In this document: piece after piece, positions 51,801 to 61,500 of the stretch
Layout: each line of letters starts with the position of its first letter
Numbering within the stretch: position 1 is the first letter of the stretch
From: Bacillota bacterium
Lineage (GTDB): Bacteria > Bacillota > Bacilli > Paenibacillales > Paenibacillaceae
Reading direction: 5' to 3'
Assembly: GCA_023391635.1 (NCBI GenBank)
Contig: JAEWAQ010000018.1
Coordinates: forward strand, 1-64,000
DNA: 64,000 bases
Position numbers and translations under genes: made by a program
The notes under the pieces: generated by a model
The model's input: only the letters and a program-made list of their open reading frames with translations
Told to the model about the DNA's origin: nothing
Database searches by the model: none

Positions 51801-52298
51801 ATCGACAGCGCGTCGCCGGGCCTGAAGCTGTCCATCTCCGAATATAACTTCGGGGATGGCAGCGGGATCGGAAGCGGTCTGGCCCAGGCAGAAGCGCTGG
51901 CCTTGTTCGCCCGCGAGGGCGTCGATTACGCGATGCGGTGGGGCGCGCTCGAGGCGGACACTCCGCTGGAGGACGCGTTCAAGCTGTACCTGAACTATGA
52001 CGGACAGGGAAGCCGAGTGGAAGGGGAGGTCGTCAGCACGGCCAGCTCGAACCGCGATGCGGTTGGCGCCTATACGATCGTCTCGCCGCAGGGCCAGACC
52101 TTCGTGCTGCTGTTCAATAAAGATTCCGCGCCTCGGCAAGCCTCTCTGGCAGCGGATCTGAACCTTACGGGGACAGCTGAAGTGTATCGGTTCGAATCGC
52201 GCAAACGCCTATACCGGGCGGACGACGTGCAAGGCACAGCCGACGGCTTGTCGCTCACGCTGCCGGCGAAGTCGGCTACGCTGCTTGTCATGAATTAA
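48867..52298 (+). CDS. Secreted glycoside hydrolase family 44 (endoglucanase/xyloglucanase) with three internal carbohydrate-binding-like repeats
   Basis: 1,143 residues. Signal peptide (about 1-40, cut after GRAAAA). Three homologous beta-sandwich modules of about 145 residues begin IVYDDQLN (about 46), ITIYDDNV (about 230) and ETVYDDRL (about 470), each ending in a YLDDI/YFDDI strand; a Ser/Gly/Glu linker separates one and two, and a Big_2-like domain (about 390-465) sits before three. The GH44 catalytic domain (about 630-1143) has IKRWGGNQMTRYNWQ, the acid/base Glu824 in ALDNEPMLWG and nucleophile Glu992 in LSISEYNFG. It cuts beta-1,4-glucans such as cellulose or xyloglucan outside the cell. 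GTG start with GGAGG seven bases before. Terminator follows at 52318. Confidence 0.93.
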   Translation: MKSGIGIRKIRMKSNLWLVLSILLVWTSAAGLGTAPGRAAAASGEWIVYDDQLNETFTDYSWAQIDLSAPDEAHGGDRSIRMKPNGDDGLYLYSDWILSTADYPVLEFWAHGGESGGQQLELVLQAGGEPVAALPLGASVFGKGSWQKVTVDLKQHVPGGLFDGILIRGTTSGPQAAIYLDDIVLIEGAESGEGDDPVVVPGEQEEPSGGEGGNPGSGGSGTSDYPDDGITIYDDNVLKPEFQDNSWAQHNWQDTAYVHAGESAVSFDPGDRGGLYMYKNSGGAVDVRNHDRLVFWINGGAVGGQEIELVLKSGGEDSARVNIGGFIEGGRIPADSWAQAAVDLQALQLKNGIFDGILLQGAKDEAQSPVYLDDIRLLEKYVAPPAMIEGVLSQYGMVLAPGDVSSVLFEARYTDGSSVDISPQAAWSSSDPNVVAVDQGNVTAVGSGLAKITAAYEGATASLYVQVTTYETETVYDDRLASGYSDWSWGTQNFGNQTPTASGSRSISFAAKGYEGIWMHRDTIMDLTNYYGLALKVYGGSGGGQQLRVNLMDGRNFVGDFDLSDQLPAGVPANQWTEVKLKFADLGMSELSFDGIVVSAWGEEDQGTVYFDDIGMLKTTAAVQLPAPELPTVQVTVDSAQPRRTLSPGIFGLNFEDSPSDNYSEIDVPIKRWGGNQMTRYNWQLNTTNRGGDWYFLNVPYDDEDPSKLPEESLSDRFIQDSIDTDTDVLLQIPTIGWTPKSREIGWSFSIEKYGEQQGNECDWGEEWCREDAGNGKNEDGYYLTGNDPEDTSKQVGPAFISDWIAHLQTRFGDAVHNYALDNEPMLWGHAHWDVHPQMTTYDEVWNYTQQYGQAIKSADPQANIFGPVPWGWCEYFYSALDGCSPGTDMEAHDGKPYLEWLLGKNEEYRQENGVRLIDTLDIHYYPAEDNIAFSSDESPAMTKRRFNSLKSLYDPNFVDPSSWIQEPVRLIPRMHELIDSASPGLKLSISEYNFGDGSGIGSGLAQAEALALFAREGVDYAMRWGALEADTPLEDAFKLYLNYDGQGSRVEGEVVSTASSNRDAVGAYTIVSPQGQTFVLLFNKDSAPRQASLAADLNLTGTAEVYRFESRKRLYRADDVQGTADGLSLTLPAKSATLLVMN

Positions 52299-52317
52299 GC
52301 ATAAAAATAAGTGACTG

Positions 52318-52346
52318 GCACCCTGCCTCCTAGTGAGGCGGGGTGC
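52318..52346 (+). terminator. Intrinsic terminator of the GH44 gene
   Basis: Arms GCACCCTGCCTC and GAGGCGGGGTGC (one G-U pair), 5-base loop, then TTATTTCTG. It begins 20 bases after the GH44 stop. Confidence 0.8.
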
Positions 52347-52444
52347 TTATTTCTGTGACAAAAGGGGGATTTACCGGAAACTCATTTGCTTCTAAAATAA
52401 AATACATCAGCGTGCAAGAATTGGATAAGCAGCCGGAAATCGGG

Positions 52445-54496
52445 ATGAGGTGCAATGTGGCGGAAAACACAATCGGCATCGACGGAACACAGGAAGACGC
52501 GTTTATTGTGGAACGCGACCCGCAGTTGGCGCTTTTCAGCCATTATTTAACCGAAGGAATTGCCGATGGCAAGCGAATTTGGAACCTTTACGGCACGGCG
52601 GGCACCGGCAAAAGCTATCTGCTCGATGCATATCGCAAGATGGTGCAGCTATCGGGCGCATCGTTGCTGTTTTTGGACAGTCGGGATTTCAATCATACCG
52701 GCGACCAGTTTTGCCGGCGGCTGCTGCGGCAGCTGCAGGTTGGAAGAACGGATGCCTCCATCAGCTTGCTGGAGCGAAGGGCAGATGCGCTGGAAGCGTG
52801 TTTGCACGAGATCCGCAGCATATCGAAAACGAGGAAGGTTATCGTAGCGCTGGATACGTACGAGGAAATGAGCGAGCTGGACGGATGGCTGCGGGAGCAA
52901 TTTGTCAAGCGCTTGCCGCCTGGCGTCCTGGTTCTGATCGCGGGCCGATACAAGCTGAAGGATCAGTGGATCGTCGTGCCGGCTTTGCGCGAGCAAATCC
53001 GCTATATGCCGCTTGATCATCTGAGCGACTCCGCTTGCGAAGATTATTTGCAGCGATCCGGCATCACGGACGGCGAGCAGATTGCGCGTATCCGATTCAA
53101 GACGCGCGGTCATCCGCTCGCGTTATCGTTGGCTGCGTTCATCGGCGCGCAAGCGGACTGGGCAAGCGACCCAAGCAGCGACTCGGAATGGTTCGAACAT
53201 TTGCTGAAGGTTTGGCTGCGGGAGGTGCCGGAAGCTTGGCTGCGCCAATTGGTGGAGGCTGCGGCCGTGCTGCATCACGTGAACCGCGAATTGCTGCAAT
53301 ATATATTGGATAAGGAAATCGACGATGAAGCGTTCGGGCGCTTGATCGGGTTGTCGTTCGTCCGCAGGACGGACCGGGGCTGGATGCTGCACGACTTGGT
53401 GCGCGGAGCCATGCGCAAGCAATTGGAGGAGCGTGCGCCAACTCATTACGAAAACCTGAGAGGCAGGGCGGCGCTTTACTTCGTGGCTCGCATTCGTCGT
53501 TCCTCCGCCTTCCGGAACACGGAATGGGAAGTGGGGGAACTGTACTATTACACGGGCAGCGGACTCGTGCGTACGTCGGTTCAGGTGAGAGCCCGGGGCG
53601 GATACGCGTGGGAGACGCTGACGCCGGATAACGCAGGCGAGGGCGAACGCTACCTGAGCAGGAGGCGAGGGGCCGCCACGCCGCTGGCGCTATCCGTGGT
53701 CGACCCGGATACGTCTGTCCGATACGAGAGTACGGAGGGCGAAGAAGGAATGACGCTGGCGGTCAAGAGCTTGGATTTGCGCGGATGGATTGAGCTGGAT
53801 TCCCGCTCCGTCATGCTGCTCAGGTCTGCGGAAGGGGAGGCAGTCGGTCTGGCGGTTATCATTCCGATTCATGCAGGGACGCTTGCATGTTTACGCGATG
53901 ATCCGTTTGCCGGCCCCTATTTGGCTTCGCAGCCGCCCGCCGAATACAAACAGCTCGAGGTCGAGCCTCCCGGGCAAGCCGGGTGGTTCATTCGATCGAT
54001 CGATTTTGCCGACTGGAGCAATCCGGATTTGATCGTGGAAGGCTTATTCCTGATGTTCTCCTACATGTTCCGTGGAGGACTGTTCGTCGCTTCTCCGCCG
54101 CCGGCGCCATTCTTCGGCGAAGTTCACCGGGCGCTCGGATTCCGGGACGTACCCGGCTTGCTGCATCGGAACTATGACGGGCGAACGCCGACGCCGACAT
54201 TCGCGATGGATACGCGCGGGGAGAAGCTGGAGGATTTTCTCGGGTTTCTGCTGAAGCAAGGCGGATTTTCCGGCGAGACGGCCATGACCGGCGGGATGGA
54301 CGATCGGCTGACGGAGCGGGAACGCGAGGTGGCCTCGCTCGTCCTGGACGGCTTGACCAATGCCGAGATCGCCGCAGAACTGTATGTCAGCGAAATAACG
54401 GTGAAGAAGCACGTGAGCTCGATCTATAGCAAGCTGTCCGTGAAAGGCCGTGGCCAATTGATCAAGCTGCTCGTCGGGAAATCCGGCATCGCCTGA
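52445..54496 (+). CDS. LuxR-type regulator with N-terminal STAND-like ATPase
   Basis: About 683 residues. ATPase with Walker A LYGTAGTGKSYLLD (about 48-61), Walker B VIVALDTYEEM and a sensor-like LVLIAGRYKL; winged-helix region with LHDLVRGAMRKQLEE; an unassigned beta-rich segment of about 200 residues (about 395-600); C-terminal LuxR helix-turn-helix (LTEREREVASLVLDGLTNAE, ISEITVKKHVSSIYSKL-type). It differs from MalT in lacking TPRs. Frame is open to 52343, but that start lies in the GH44 terminator stem; ATG 52445 or GTG 52457 (GATGAGG six bases before) are better. Lying directly after GH44 suggests it may control nearby genes. Confidence 0.8.
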   Translation: MRCNVAENTIGIDGTQEDAFIVERDPQLALFSHYLTEGIADGKRIWNLYGTAGTGKSYLLDAYRKMVQLSGASLLFLDSRDFNHTGDQFCRRLLRQLQVGRTDASISLLERRADALEACLHEIRSISKTRKVIVALDTYEEMSELDGWLREQFVKRLPPGVLVLIAGRYKLKDQWIVVPALREQIRYMPLDHLSDSACEDYLQRSGITDGEQIARIRFKTRGHPLALSLAAFIGAQADWASDPSSDSEWFEHLLKVWLREVPEAWLRQLVEAAAVLHHVNRELLQYILDKEIDDEAFGRLIGLSFVRRTDRGWMLHDLVRGAMRKQLEERAPTHYENLRGRAALYFVARIRRSSAFRNTEWEVGELYYYTGSGLVRTSVQVRARGGYAWETLTPDNAGEGERYLSRRRGAATPLALSVVDPDTSVRYESTEGEEGMTLAVKSLDLRGWIELDSRSVMLLRSAEGEAVGLAVIIPIHAGTLACLRDDPFAGPYLASQPPAEYKQLEVEPPGQAGWFIRSIDFADWSNPDLIVEGLFLMFSYMFRGGLFVASPPPAPFFGEVHRALGFRDVPGLLHRNYDGRTPTPTFAMDTRGEKLEDFLGFLLKQGGFSGETAMTGGMDDRLTEREREVASLVLDGLTNAEIAAELYVSEITVKKHVSSIYSKLSVKGRGQLIKLLVGKSGIA

Positions 54497-54522
54497 TCCT
54501 GCCGGCCGCCGCCGTCCCTTCG

Positions 54523-54552
54523 AAGCCTGCATCGACTCCGATGCGGGCTTTT
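54523..54552 (+). terminator. Intrinsic terminator of the LuxR-type gene
   Basis: Arms AAGCCTGCATCG and CGATGCGGGCTT (one G-U pair), 4-base loop, then TTTT. Confidence 0.8.
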
Positions 54553-54676
54553 GCAGTTATACCTCTGAGATGCTAATTCCACCCCGACCCCGCCAATCCC
54601 CCAAAGGGCCTGCCAGGATGACCACTCTTAATGTTTTTTCTTGCATGTCCGGCCTGCCTTCGCGCGAACCAAAAAC

Positions 54677-54692
54677 TATACGTCCGTATAAT
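54677..54692 (+). promoter_or_regulatory. Second copy of the palindrome/-10 element, upstream of the cupin remnant
   Basis: TATACG-TC-CGTATA (54677-54690) runs into TATAAT (54687-54692). Aligned with the copy at 48745, 21 of 27 bases agree including AAA before the palindrome and CGC after it. About 70 bases before the cupin ATG. Confidence 0.5.
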
Positions 54693-54761
54693 ATCGCGAT
54701 CAGGCAATCCGGTGTTACAGTGAATGTCGCAGCATTCAAATTCACAGAGGAGTGCAAGTGG

Positions 54762-55134
54762 ATGGTTGATTACGACGAACATCGGACAATCGAAAATCCG
54801 ATGATCGGGGACCGGGTGACATTCGTTAAAACCGCGGCGGAAACGGATGGAGAATACGAGTTGGTGCGGGTTGTCCTGCAGCCTGGCGGGGCACTCCGCT
54901 TCATTATCACATCGCGTTCCCCGAACAATTCGAAGTGGAGGAGGGACAGCTGTGCATGGATTGCGACGGCCGGACGAACATCCTGCTGCCGGGAGACTCG
55001 GCTGTTGCGCCCATTAGACTTACATGCCGAACGTTCCGCTGGCGGCACAGAAAGCGATTTTCGGCACGCTTTACCGAATGGCGCGAATATTGAACGTTGA
55101 GAAGAAACTGATGAAAGCCTATTTGAACGGCTAA
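54762..55134 (+). pseudogene. Frameshifted cupin-domain gene
   Basis: A cupin in three frames. Piece one from ATG 54762: MVDYDEHRTIENPMIGDRVT to LVRVVLQPGG. Piece two, in the next frame: GTPLHYHIAFPEQFEVEEGQ then MDCDGRTNILLPGDSAVAP, which carries the cupin metal-site histidines. Piece three: VPLAAQKAIFGTLYRMARIL to KKLMKAYLNG and a TAA at 55132, the usual helical tail. The second half of the cupin barrel between pieces two and three is missing. The gene cannot make a whole protein unless the sequence has errors. AGGAG precedes the ATG. Confidence 0.7.
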
Positions 55135-55154
55135 TCACGAGAGGAGCGAGACAA

Positions 55155-55520
55155 ATGTCTAGAAAAATGATCGTCGGATCCACGTTTTATTTCGTAATCG
55201 GGGTATTGATGGGAATGGGAATGTCCATGTCGGAGAACTACACGCTCAGCCCGGTGCATGCGCATATTAATTTGCTTGGCTGGGTGTCCATGGCGTTAGG
55301 CGGGATTTTGTATCATTTATTTCCGGCTGCGGCGGAATCCAGGCTTGGCAAGTGGCACTTCTGGCTGCATATGATCGGCATACCGGTCATGATGGCGGGG
55401 CTGGCCAGCATGCTGTTGGCGGAAAGCACTGCATTCATACCGGTGGTGTCCATTGGAGGCGTCATGGTTGTCGTAGGCACGATCCTGTTCTCGATAAATG
55501 CGGTGAAGTATGTGCGCTGA
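55155..55520 (+). CDS. Small four-helix membrane protein resembling a fragment of haem-copper oxidase/NorB subunit I
   Basis: 121 residues, four membrane helices. VHAHINLLGWVSMALGGILY followed by LFPAAAE is the pattern of a haem-binding helix in NorB/CcoN-type subunits (HxHxNxxGW), and a further His sits in helix three (WHFWLHMIG). Similar stand-alone short proteins occur in Bacillota and Proteobacteria, annotated as cytochrome-c-oxidase-like. Whether it binds haem is unknown. GAGAGGAGCGAG precedes the ATG. It follows the broken cupin gene by 20 bases and precedes the giant SLH protein gene by 37. Confidence 0.75.
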   Translation: MSRKMIVGSTFYFVIGVLMGMGMSMSENYTLSPVHAHINLLGWVSMALGGILYHLFPAAAESRLGKWHFWLHMIGIPVMMAGLASMLLAESTAFIPVVSIGGVMVVVGTILFSINAVKYVR

Positions 55521-55557
55521 TCAATCGCAGTCGTGCCAGAGTAAGGGGTGAAATCAA

Positions 55558-58500
55558 ATGAGACGCACTACGCTGAAGATGCTGAGCTTGCTTCTCGCCA
55601 TTTCCGTTGCACTTAGTGGACTATTGCCGCAAACGCTCGGATCTCCTGCGACAGCTTCGGCACGCACTGCAATGGATGCAGCATCGGACAACATGCTTCG
55701 CAGCTTGCTGGCCGGGCTAACGCCCGAATCGTTCCTCGCGGCTTCCGGCACGCTGGAGGCACCGCAGCTCGATCCGTTGCCTTCCCTTACGAATGAAGAG
55801 AGCATTATCGTCGCCGGCACAGCTGCGGTCGGCGCTGATGTTACGGTGACGTACAGTGTATACAACGGGGCCGTCATCGAAGAAGCGACGACCGAAGCCG
55901 ATGAATCGGGGCGCTTCAACTACTTGCTGTGGCTTGATTACGATGGCGTCTATCAGATCGAGGCAACGGCGGAATTGAACGGCGAGACAAGCGATGCGTC
56001 GGCTCCGGCCATCATCGAAGTGGATCGGACGCCGCCTGAGAGGGTAGAGGATGAGGGCTGGCAGCTTGCCTATCCGACCGATTCGACCGTGCTGCTGAAA
56101 TGGTCGCCACCTCGCATTTCGGATGGCCATGGGGGCAAGGTCGCCGATCCTTCGGTCGTGGGTTACCGGATTTATGACAAGACGGGCCAATTGCTGAAGG
56201 AAACGGCCGACACGGAATATTTGATGAGCAATCTTGCTTCGGGGCAAGCGTACACTTTTCGGCTTTGCGCCTTCGATGCGGCGGGTAACGAGTCCGATGA
56301 CATAGGAATCTATGCAGGCACTTCTCCGGCTGGCGAAGTGAAGCTGACAAGTGCCGGTTACCCGGGAACGCCGCTCCTTGTCCGGGATGGCAGCGCCGTG
56401 TTGTACATGGATGAAGAGCATTCGCTTTTACATCGCATCGATATGGAGACGGGCGTTGACGAGGTTGTGGATCTGACGTCAGACGGGCAGGCGTTAGACG
56501 GGGATTTGAAAGATCTCGTGGCGGACCGTTCGGGGAGAATCATCGCATTCGCTTCGACGGCGACCAATTTGGCCGTCGAAGCTCCGCCGGATGGATCGCG
56601 ATATGCCGTATACGTCTATCATGCCGATTCAGGCGAATTAACGCTGATCTCGGATCCGGCATTGCGCGCGGAGCAACCTTCACTGAACGCAGATGGAGAC
56701 CGGGTTGTCTTCGTGGAAGGCGGTCAGATCTACGCATATGACTTAACCGCCCATACGAAATCGCTGATCAGCCATACGATCGATCAGTCACCGGGTAATG
56801 GCGTCAGTCAGATGCCGGCTATCAGCGGCGACGGCTCGCGTGTCGCGTATTGGACGACCTCCTCGGATTTGCAGGATGCGTCCGATCCTGACGGAACTAA
56901 TGCCGTTGCAGTATACGATATAGCTGCCGGTACGCATATCTGGATAAGCGGGTATGCCAAGCAAGTAAAAAAACCGACCATCAGCAACGACGGCCGATAC
57001 GTGGCCGTGAGTGTAGGATTTGGCCTCGGTTGGAATCAGTTGTACGCGATTGATCTCAGGGACGCCGACCCGAACAATTGGACCGATGATTCCTTTCCCG
57101 ACAATCGCGGATCGGCGGGGCGGAAAGATAAAAGTTACCTGGAGACTTCCATGAGCAGCGATGGGGAATATGTGATCGCGACGCTCCATGACAACAACCC
57201 GACAGGCAGCATCTATTTGACGAACTATGCAGAACGGTTCGACCGGGATTCCGGCCAAGTGGACAGGGTCGGTAACCCGGCGATGTTTGCGGAAAACGCC
57301 CAGATCGACGAGATGGGCAACCGGGTGTTGTACGTTCGCGACGGTGAGATGTACACCTACTGCTATGGGGAATGCCAACAGCAGCAGTCCGGCCCGGCGG
57401 TCGATTCGGCGTCATGGTCGGTGCAGGACGGCGATCTTACGTTCAGCAGCGTCAATCCCGGCGGCACCGTAACGGTTACGGCATCCGGGAGTCCGGGGCA
57501 GGAGGTTGTCGCCGACATCGCCTACCAGGAGATGGTAGGCAGCGACCCCGCTCAGACGCAGACGGCCGCGCAAACGATCGCGATGACGGAAACGCCTGCT
57601 GCATCCGGTAACTATCGCGCCGTCTTCACGGTTGCGGAAGGGATGACGCAGATCGATGCGATCAAGGCTCGATTGACCGACAGCCCGAGCGGCAAATCCG
57701 CTGCGGGACTGCCGCTTCGCGTTGCGGGCAAACTGTCGATTGACATCGTCACCGAATATCCCGGCATCCTTGGCTCCGGCTGGTTCGATCTGAGCAGTTC
57801 GAATGCCAGCACAACACGGAAACCGCTCGCCGCCGGTGTCACGCACTATGAATATTGGTGGCCGGCCTCTTCCGATACCGCAGTGGTCTTGACGGTTGAG
57901 GGCGGTACGGAGCTTGCCCGACAGGAAGGCATCGTCGTGAACAAGGGCGCCGTGACGACGGTGAACCTGTCGCCGGCAGCAATCGCATCGTCGTTGACCG
58001 TCCAGGTGTCCGATCGCGGAAACCCGGTTGCGGCGGAAGTGCTGTTCATGGACGAGGGCGGAACGGAAATTGCGCGTATTCCGACCGACGGGCAAGGTAC
58101 GGCATTGCTGGCAAGTCGACATGCGGGAGAGCGTATTCGAGTCGCCGTCCTACCGCCTTCCGGCTATCAAGCGCCTCCGGAGCAGACGGTGATGCTTGCC
58201 ATCGGCGGCACGGAACTGTCTATGCCGCTAGTGAGGCTGCAAGACGTCTATTCGCTCAGCTATTCAAGAGAGGTGGGCAGCGGCAGCGATAAAGTACCGG
58301 TCATCGACAGCGATGTCGCTTTGACGGTGAAGGCAGCTGCAGGACGCTTGGTACGCGCGAGGTTAAGCAAGGACGTGAGGCAGGATGACGGTTCCGTGGC
58401 TGCTGCCCAGGAATGGCTGACCTTGACGGAGACGGGTCCGGCGTCCGGCTACTATCAAGCAACGTATCGGATTGCGGAAGGCACGGCTACGCTGAACGAA

Positions 58501-61500
58501 TTCGCGCTGGAGATCGACGGGATGCTGCAGCCTCAGATGTATCCGATCGGACGCAGCATTGCCGGTCGCGTGCGGCTCGTCATCGACGCTCCGCCCGATT
58601 CGGGGAGCGAGCAGTGGCTCGAGAACGCCATGATCAGTGTGGTGCACGCCGCTTCCCCTTATTATGCCGGCGCCTTAGGGATAGAGGGGCAGGATAGAAG
58701 CCTATTGGTGGATGTCCCCTACCCGAACTCCCAGTATCAAGTCATTCTTGGCGCGAAGAATACCTATAGCGACTTGGTCTACGTTACTTCGCCAGGAAGC
58801 GGGCAAACGGCGGATGCAGATGCCGTCATCGTTCCGCGATTCCAGTTCGAATACCGATTGAAGGTGAAGCAGGCTGCAGAGGGCAATGCTCTTGTTAATG
58901 CGACGCTTCGCGATTCTGTCAGCCGCGAAATCTTGTGGTCGGGCGATTTCTACAACGAGGCAATCGCCAAATTCACGCTTTCGCGCAGAGGCGCGGACCC
59001 GGCATCGCTGGAGCTCACGGCTGCGTCGATGGACCCCACTTATGAGAAGGCGACGATCACCTTTCCGGCTGACGTCAGAACCAGGAGCATGGACATTGCC
59101 TTGCAGAAGAAGCCGGAGGCGCTCCTTCAGGGCCGCGTGCTAGGAAAGGACGGGAAGCCGGCGGCCGGCAGTATGGTAACGGCACTGATCGGCAGCGGCG
59201 GTGATAGCTTCACGAGAACTTATACGATATTGGCCGATTCCAAGGGCGAGTACAGCATGCGGGTGCCAGTCGGTCGGGTTGAGCTTCGAGCGAAGAACAC
59301 AAGCGGCTCCAATAGCTTGTCGAAAGCCCATGTGCTGGACTTGTCGGGCGATCAGACCGTCGATCTGCAGCTTCAGGATCTTGCAGTCGTCACGCTTCGC
59401 TTATATACCAGGCTTGGCGGCGGGGCCTGGGATGGACCTATCGATCTTGATTTTGCGACGAGTGCGCATCTGCGCGTTACGCCCCAATTCAGCTTTTCAT
59501 TTCTCGAGCATGGACAGTATCGGGCTTGGGCGACGACTGGCGATACGGTCGGCATATGCGTTTACGGTCATGAAGCCGGCTTGCCTCGCGAATGTCGGGA
59601 GGCGATCGTTGGAGCGGACAACAAGGCGGACATCGAGATCAGGCTGGAGAATCCAGGCGGCCAGGCATCCTTCCGGGCTTATGCCCCGGACGGTACCATG
59701 CTGAATGCACTCAATGCAACGCTGTATCATTTGAATGACAACACGATCAAGGAAGAATGGTTGACGCTTGACCCGGAGAGACAGCAATTTTACGTATCGA
59801 TTGCCAGCGGCGGGAGCAAGCGGATTGTGGTCAGAGAGCTTTACGGGAATGCGACGGCAACGATCGATTTTACCGCCCAACCCGGCGGGATTGTTCAACT
59901 CAGGGACATTCAGGTGCAGCCTGCGGGATACTTCGGCGGTTCTCGCAACGGACTGGAAGCCGGCGCCGACTGGACGACGCCGGGCGGCCGCGTCACGCTC
60001 CGCGCCGTATACAAGAACACCGTCTATGGAACGGCGCAAGGCGCGGTCATGACGATCGATTTGCCGAAGGAAGTCGAGTTCGCCCCGGGCACGCTTGTGC
60101 TGAATGGCAGAGCCGTGGAGCCGGTCTTGTCCGGAAGAACGCTCGAGATTCCGATCGGCGATATTGCCGGTCTGAACGAAGGCAGCATGCAGCTGCAGTT
60201 GAAGATGGCCGGCGGTGTGGATGCGTCCCAGATCACGATTGTCGGGAAAATGAAATATAAAGACGCCCAACAGAAAGCGCAAGAGCAAATTTTCGGAACC
60301 GCGGTGCTGAGCGTGACGCCGGTCACGATGCGCGCGCCTAAGATCGTCGCGGACCCGCAATTCGAAGTCGGCGGCTATGCGCCTGCGGGGTCGGAGGTTA
60401 CGGTCTATGACAACGGCGTTGCAGTCGGCAAGGCGCCCGTGTCCCGGGCGGGAACCTGGACGCTTAACGTCAGGTTAACCGGGCCGGATGCCGGAAAGCA
60501 CCAGCTTACGTCAGAGGCGACGGTCGACGGCGTTCGTTCGCCGGGAGAGCGTGCCGTCGTTTTATACGATCCGAACGATCCCGGGCTGGAAACGGTGTCC
60601 ATGCAGCAACAGCAGGGCCGATTGGTCGCGTTCGACCCGGCGAGCGGAGTTGCCGTATTTCCTTATGTCGTCGTTCCGGGAAGGCCGTACGTGTTCGAAC
60701 TGAAGTTCCGGGATGCGACGCGCATTTCCGATGTGTATGTCCAGATGGGGGACAGCTCCGCTCGCGCGCAGCTTGTGGGCGGCAAGTATCAGGCGGTGCT
60801 GCCGTTCACGCAAAACCCGGGCCCGGTAAGCGTCGATTATCGCAAGAATCCGGATGCGACTGCGGGTCCTGAGGAAATGCCGACAGAAGAGGAATTCCGT
60901 GATCGTCTGCCGCCGGCGATAGCGGGTTACGATGTGGAATGGAAAGCAGGTCCTGGGGAGAAGACGCCGGACGGCAGCGTCATGCCCGCAGGGACGGCAG
61001 CGATGCAAGCCAAATTGAACGACAACATGACTTCCCGGGTAACCGTTCGTTCCGTACCTGTCGATTATACGCCTAGTGACAAGGAGCTGCGGCAAGCGCA
61101 AGCAACGGGAATTGCCGTCTATGGGTTTTCGATGACCCGATCGGTGAGCGATTCAGAAATTAGTGTGCGGATCTCCGGGTACGTGCCTAGGGGAGCAGAG
61201 TCGCTTTCAGTTGGGCTGAACAGACCATACGGCATAACCGCGATGGCGGCAGAAAAAGTGGCGCTGGTATCGATGGAGTTTGTGCTGAAAGCGACGAACA
61301 TGGGCCTCACGATTCGTGATATGATCCAGGGAGTTAGCGATGGCATAGACCCCGACAGCTTCGAAGCACGTGCGCGTGATGCGCTGGAACGGGCGAGACA
61401 AATCTGCGATCCGGCGGCAAGAGAATATTATGTGAAGTTTGCCAAGGAAGTTGTAGCAGATATGCTCATGCACAACATGGTGAAGTACGAGCTGAGCATG

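Noticed and set aside
50088..52139. 683-codon open frame on the minus strand
   Set aside because: Antisense to the GH44 catalytic domain, which has clear active-site motifs; composition is that of a high-GC shadow frame.
52343..52444. GTG at 52343 as start of the LuxR-type regulator
   Set aside because: It lies in the second arm of the GH44 terminator and has no ribosome site.
54570..55100. 176-codon open frame upstream and across the cupin
   Set aside because: Only residues after the internal ATG resemble a cupin, and the frame leaves the cupin at the Gly-rich turn; treated as a frameshifted pseudogene.
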